6,888 bases of DNA. Origin: Hyphomicrobiales bacterium (GTDB taxonomy: Bacteria; Pseudomonadota; Alphaproteobacteria; Rhizobiales; Xanthobacteraceae). The DNA lies in NCBI GenBank assembly GCA_017304505.1, contig JAFKKQ010000360.1:1-6888 (forward strand), in the 5' to 3' direction. Below the pieces are notes generated by a model. That model saw nothing but the letters and a program-made list of their open reading frames with translations, had not been told where the DNA came from and made no database searches. Position 1 is the stretch's first letter; every line of letters begins with the position of its first letter. Positions 5,832 to 6,888 of this stretch are shown piece by piece. The translations under genes and the position numbers were made by a program.

Positions 5832-6226
5832 CCGCCGGTTTGGTAACCGACCGCTGAATAACTGACCCCCGACCTGAGCGGGCGCGCCACGGTCCGGCGG
5901 AGGGGAACGGCTTGCCCGTTCCGCTCGCCCGCACAGCGGCAAACCGGCTCGCGCAATCGTGATAACCGCAATAAGCCGGAGTCGCTTCCTCCGGCACGCG
6001 CATGCATCGCACAAATGCCAGGATTTAGCTGGAAAAACCCAGTTGCGATGCAAAGCTAACGAGAATGTTCGGGCCTTGAGCCGGTCGAACCGGTAAGCTC
6101 AGCAACTCGGATAAGACGGCTTCGCCCTTGCCGCTGCTGGTGAAAGCAGGGCTCGACAAGGCATGTTGGCAAACAGGGGTCTCAAGCAGGCAAGACCCGA
6201 AAAGCAAAGCGCCTAAGGAGCACAGG
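5832..6226. other. 395-base intergenic region, no convincing gene
   Basis: No frame here has a convincing start, ribosome site or family likeness. It holds small inverted repeats: CGGTT/AACCG at 5836-5849 just after the stop, GGAACGG/CCGTTCC at 5904-5922, GCCGGAG/CTCCGGC at 5975-5995, and CCGGT/ACCGG at 6081-6093. None is followed by a T-run, so no clear Rho-independent terminator ends the small gene. ATAACTGACC is repeated at 5824-5833 and 5858-5867, the first copy spanning the stop codon. The right part presumably holds the MoxR promoter, and AAGGAG at 6215-6220 is its ribosome site. Confidence 0.5.
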
Positions 6227-6888
6227 ATGGCCATGACAGGCGGAGACGGGGTCGAAAAGCTCGAGGACATGATTGTCCGGGCGGCTGAGACGACCTCCGC
6301 CCACATCGCCGCGGCGAAGGCCGCCGTCGGCAACGTCATCTTCGGACAGGAACAGGTGGTCGAGCGCACCCTCATCACCGTGCTCTGCGGCGGCCACGGC
6401 ATGCTGGTCGGCCTGCCCGGCCTCGCCAAGACCAAGCTGGTCGAGGCGCTGGGCACGGTGCTCGGCCTCGAAGCGCGGCGCATCCAGTTCACGCCGGACC
6501 TGATGCCCTCCGATATCCTCGGCAGCGAAGTGCTGGAGGAAGGCGCCGACGGCAAGCGGAACTTCCGCTTCATTCCCGGGCCGATCTTCGGGCAACTCCT
6601 GATGGCCGACGAGATCAATCGCGCGAGCCCCCGCACGCAATCCGCGCTGTTGCAGGCGATGCAGGAGCAGCACGTCACGGTCGCAGGATCGCGCCATGAC
6701 ATGCCGAAACCGTTTCATGTTTTGGCGACGCAAAATCCGATCGAGCAGGAGGGCACCTACCCCCTGCCTGAAGCGCAGCTTGACCGCTTCCTCATGCAGA
6801 TCGACGTCGATTATCCCGACGCCGCTGCGGAACGCCGCATCGTGTTCGAAACCACCGGCGTCGAAGAGGCCAAGGCGAAGCAGGCGAT
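6227..6888 (+). CDS. MoxR family AAA+ ATPase, 3'-truncated by the window edge
   Basis: The frame is open from the ATG at 6227 to the window end (220 complete codons). AAGGAG at 6215-6220 sits six bases before this ATG; a second ATG at 6233 is less well spaced. The visible part is the AAA+ core: FGQEQVVERTL near 39-49, Walker A GLPGLAKTK at 62-70, FTPDLMPSDILG at 88-99, FIPGPIFGQLLMADEINRA at 115-133 with Walker B acids D128 and E129, and the sensor region ATQNPIEQEGTYPLPEAQLDRF at 167-188. MoxR ATPases act as chaperone-like factors that help mature or activate protein complexes. They commonly precede genes for DUF58 and von Willebrand factor A proteins, which would lie beyond the right edge here (inferred). 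About the last third, including the lid domain, is missing. Confidence 0.95.
   Translation, partial: MAMTGGDGVEKLEDMIVRAAETTSAHIAAAKAAVGNVIFGQEQVVERTLITVLCGGHGMLVGLPGLAKTKLVEALGTVLGLEARRIQFTPDLMPSDILGSEVLEEGADGKRNFRFIPGPIFGQLLMADEINRASPRTQSALLQAMQEQHVTVAGSRHDMPKPFHVLATQNPIEQEGTYPLPEAQLDRFLMQIDVDYPDAAAERRIVFETTGVEEAKAKQA

Noticed and set aside
5904..5922. GGAACGG/CCGTTCC hairpin as terminator of the small gene
   Set aside because: The stem is only 7 bp and no T-run follows, so Rho-independent termination is not supported.
5562..6053. 163-codon minus-strand frame across the small secreted gene and following gap
   Set aside because: It has no recognisable family or ribosome site and covers a gene with a clear signal peptide on the other strand.
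6025..6733. Long minus-strand frames opposite the MoxR gene
   Set aside because: They are antisense to an unmistakable AAA+ ATPase with Walker A and B motifs; their translations are low-complexity and unrecognisable.

Overview
The window is high-GC DNA with alphaproteobacterial gene content. Omp25/31-type 'WSGFY' outer-membrane barrels, a DUF1285–CoA pyrophosphatase–DUF6111–CCA-transferase cluster, and a MoxR ATPase gene divergent from that cluster all suggest the Bradyrhizobium/Rhodopseudomonas/Afipia/Nitrobacter group. This placement rests on recognising protein families and gene order, not on a database search.

Layout: (1) Positions 1-2469 are an outer-membrane protein block on the + strand. 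It holds the 3' part of a single-barrel gene ending in a good terminator, then a 448-base gap with a degraded transposase tail on the minus strand, then a complete 453-residue secreted protein made of two barrel-like modules in tandem. (2) A perfect 14-bp hairpin at 2498-2528, A-rich on one side and T-rich on the other, sits between the convergent transcription units. (3) Positions 5342 down to 2556 are a minus-strand operon of four genes: DUF1285, Nudix CoA pyrophosphatase, a two-helix membrane protein (DUF6111 type) and the tRNA CCA-adding enzyme. Each junction overlaps by 1 to 4 bases, so translation is probably coupled. (4) A divergent 198-base spacer leads to a 96-residue secreted protein of unknown function, possibly under a general-stress (EcfG-type) promoter. 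(5) A 395-base gap with small hairpins and no convincing gene precedes the start of a MoxR AAA+ ATPase gene that runs off the right edge.

Most of the window is housekeeping and envelope content. I see no CRISPR array, RNA gene, intact mobile element, toxin-antitoxin or defence locus. The parts most worth a second look are the tandem double-barrel protein with its non-canonical C-terminus, the transposase fossil between two related barrel genes, the tightly coupled four-gene operon with two domains of unknown function, and the small two-cysteine secreted protein with its candidate stress promoter.
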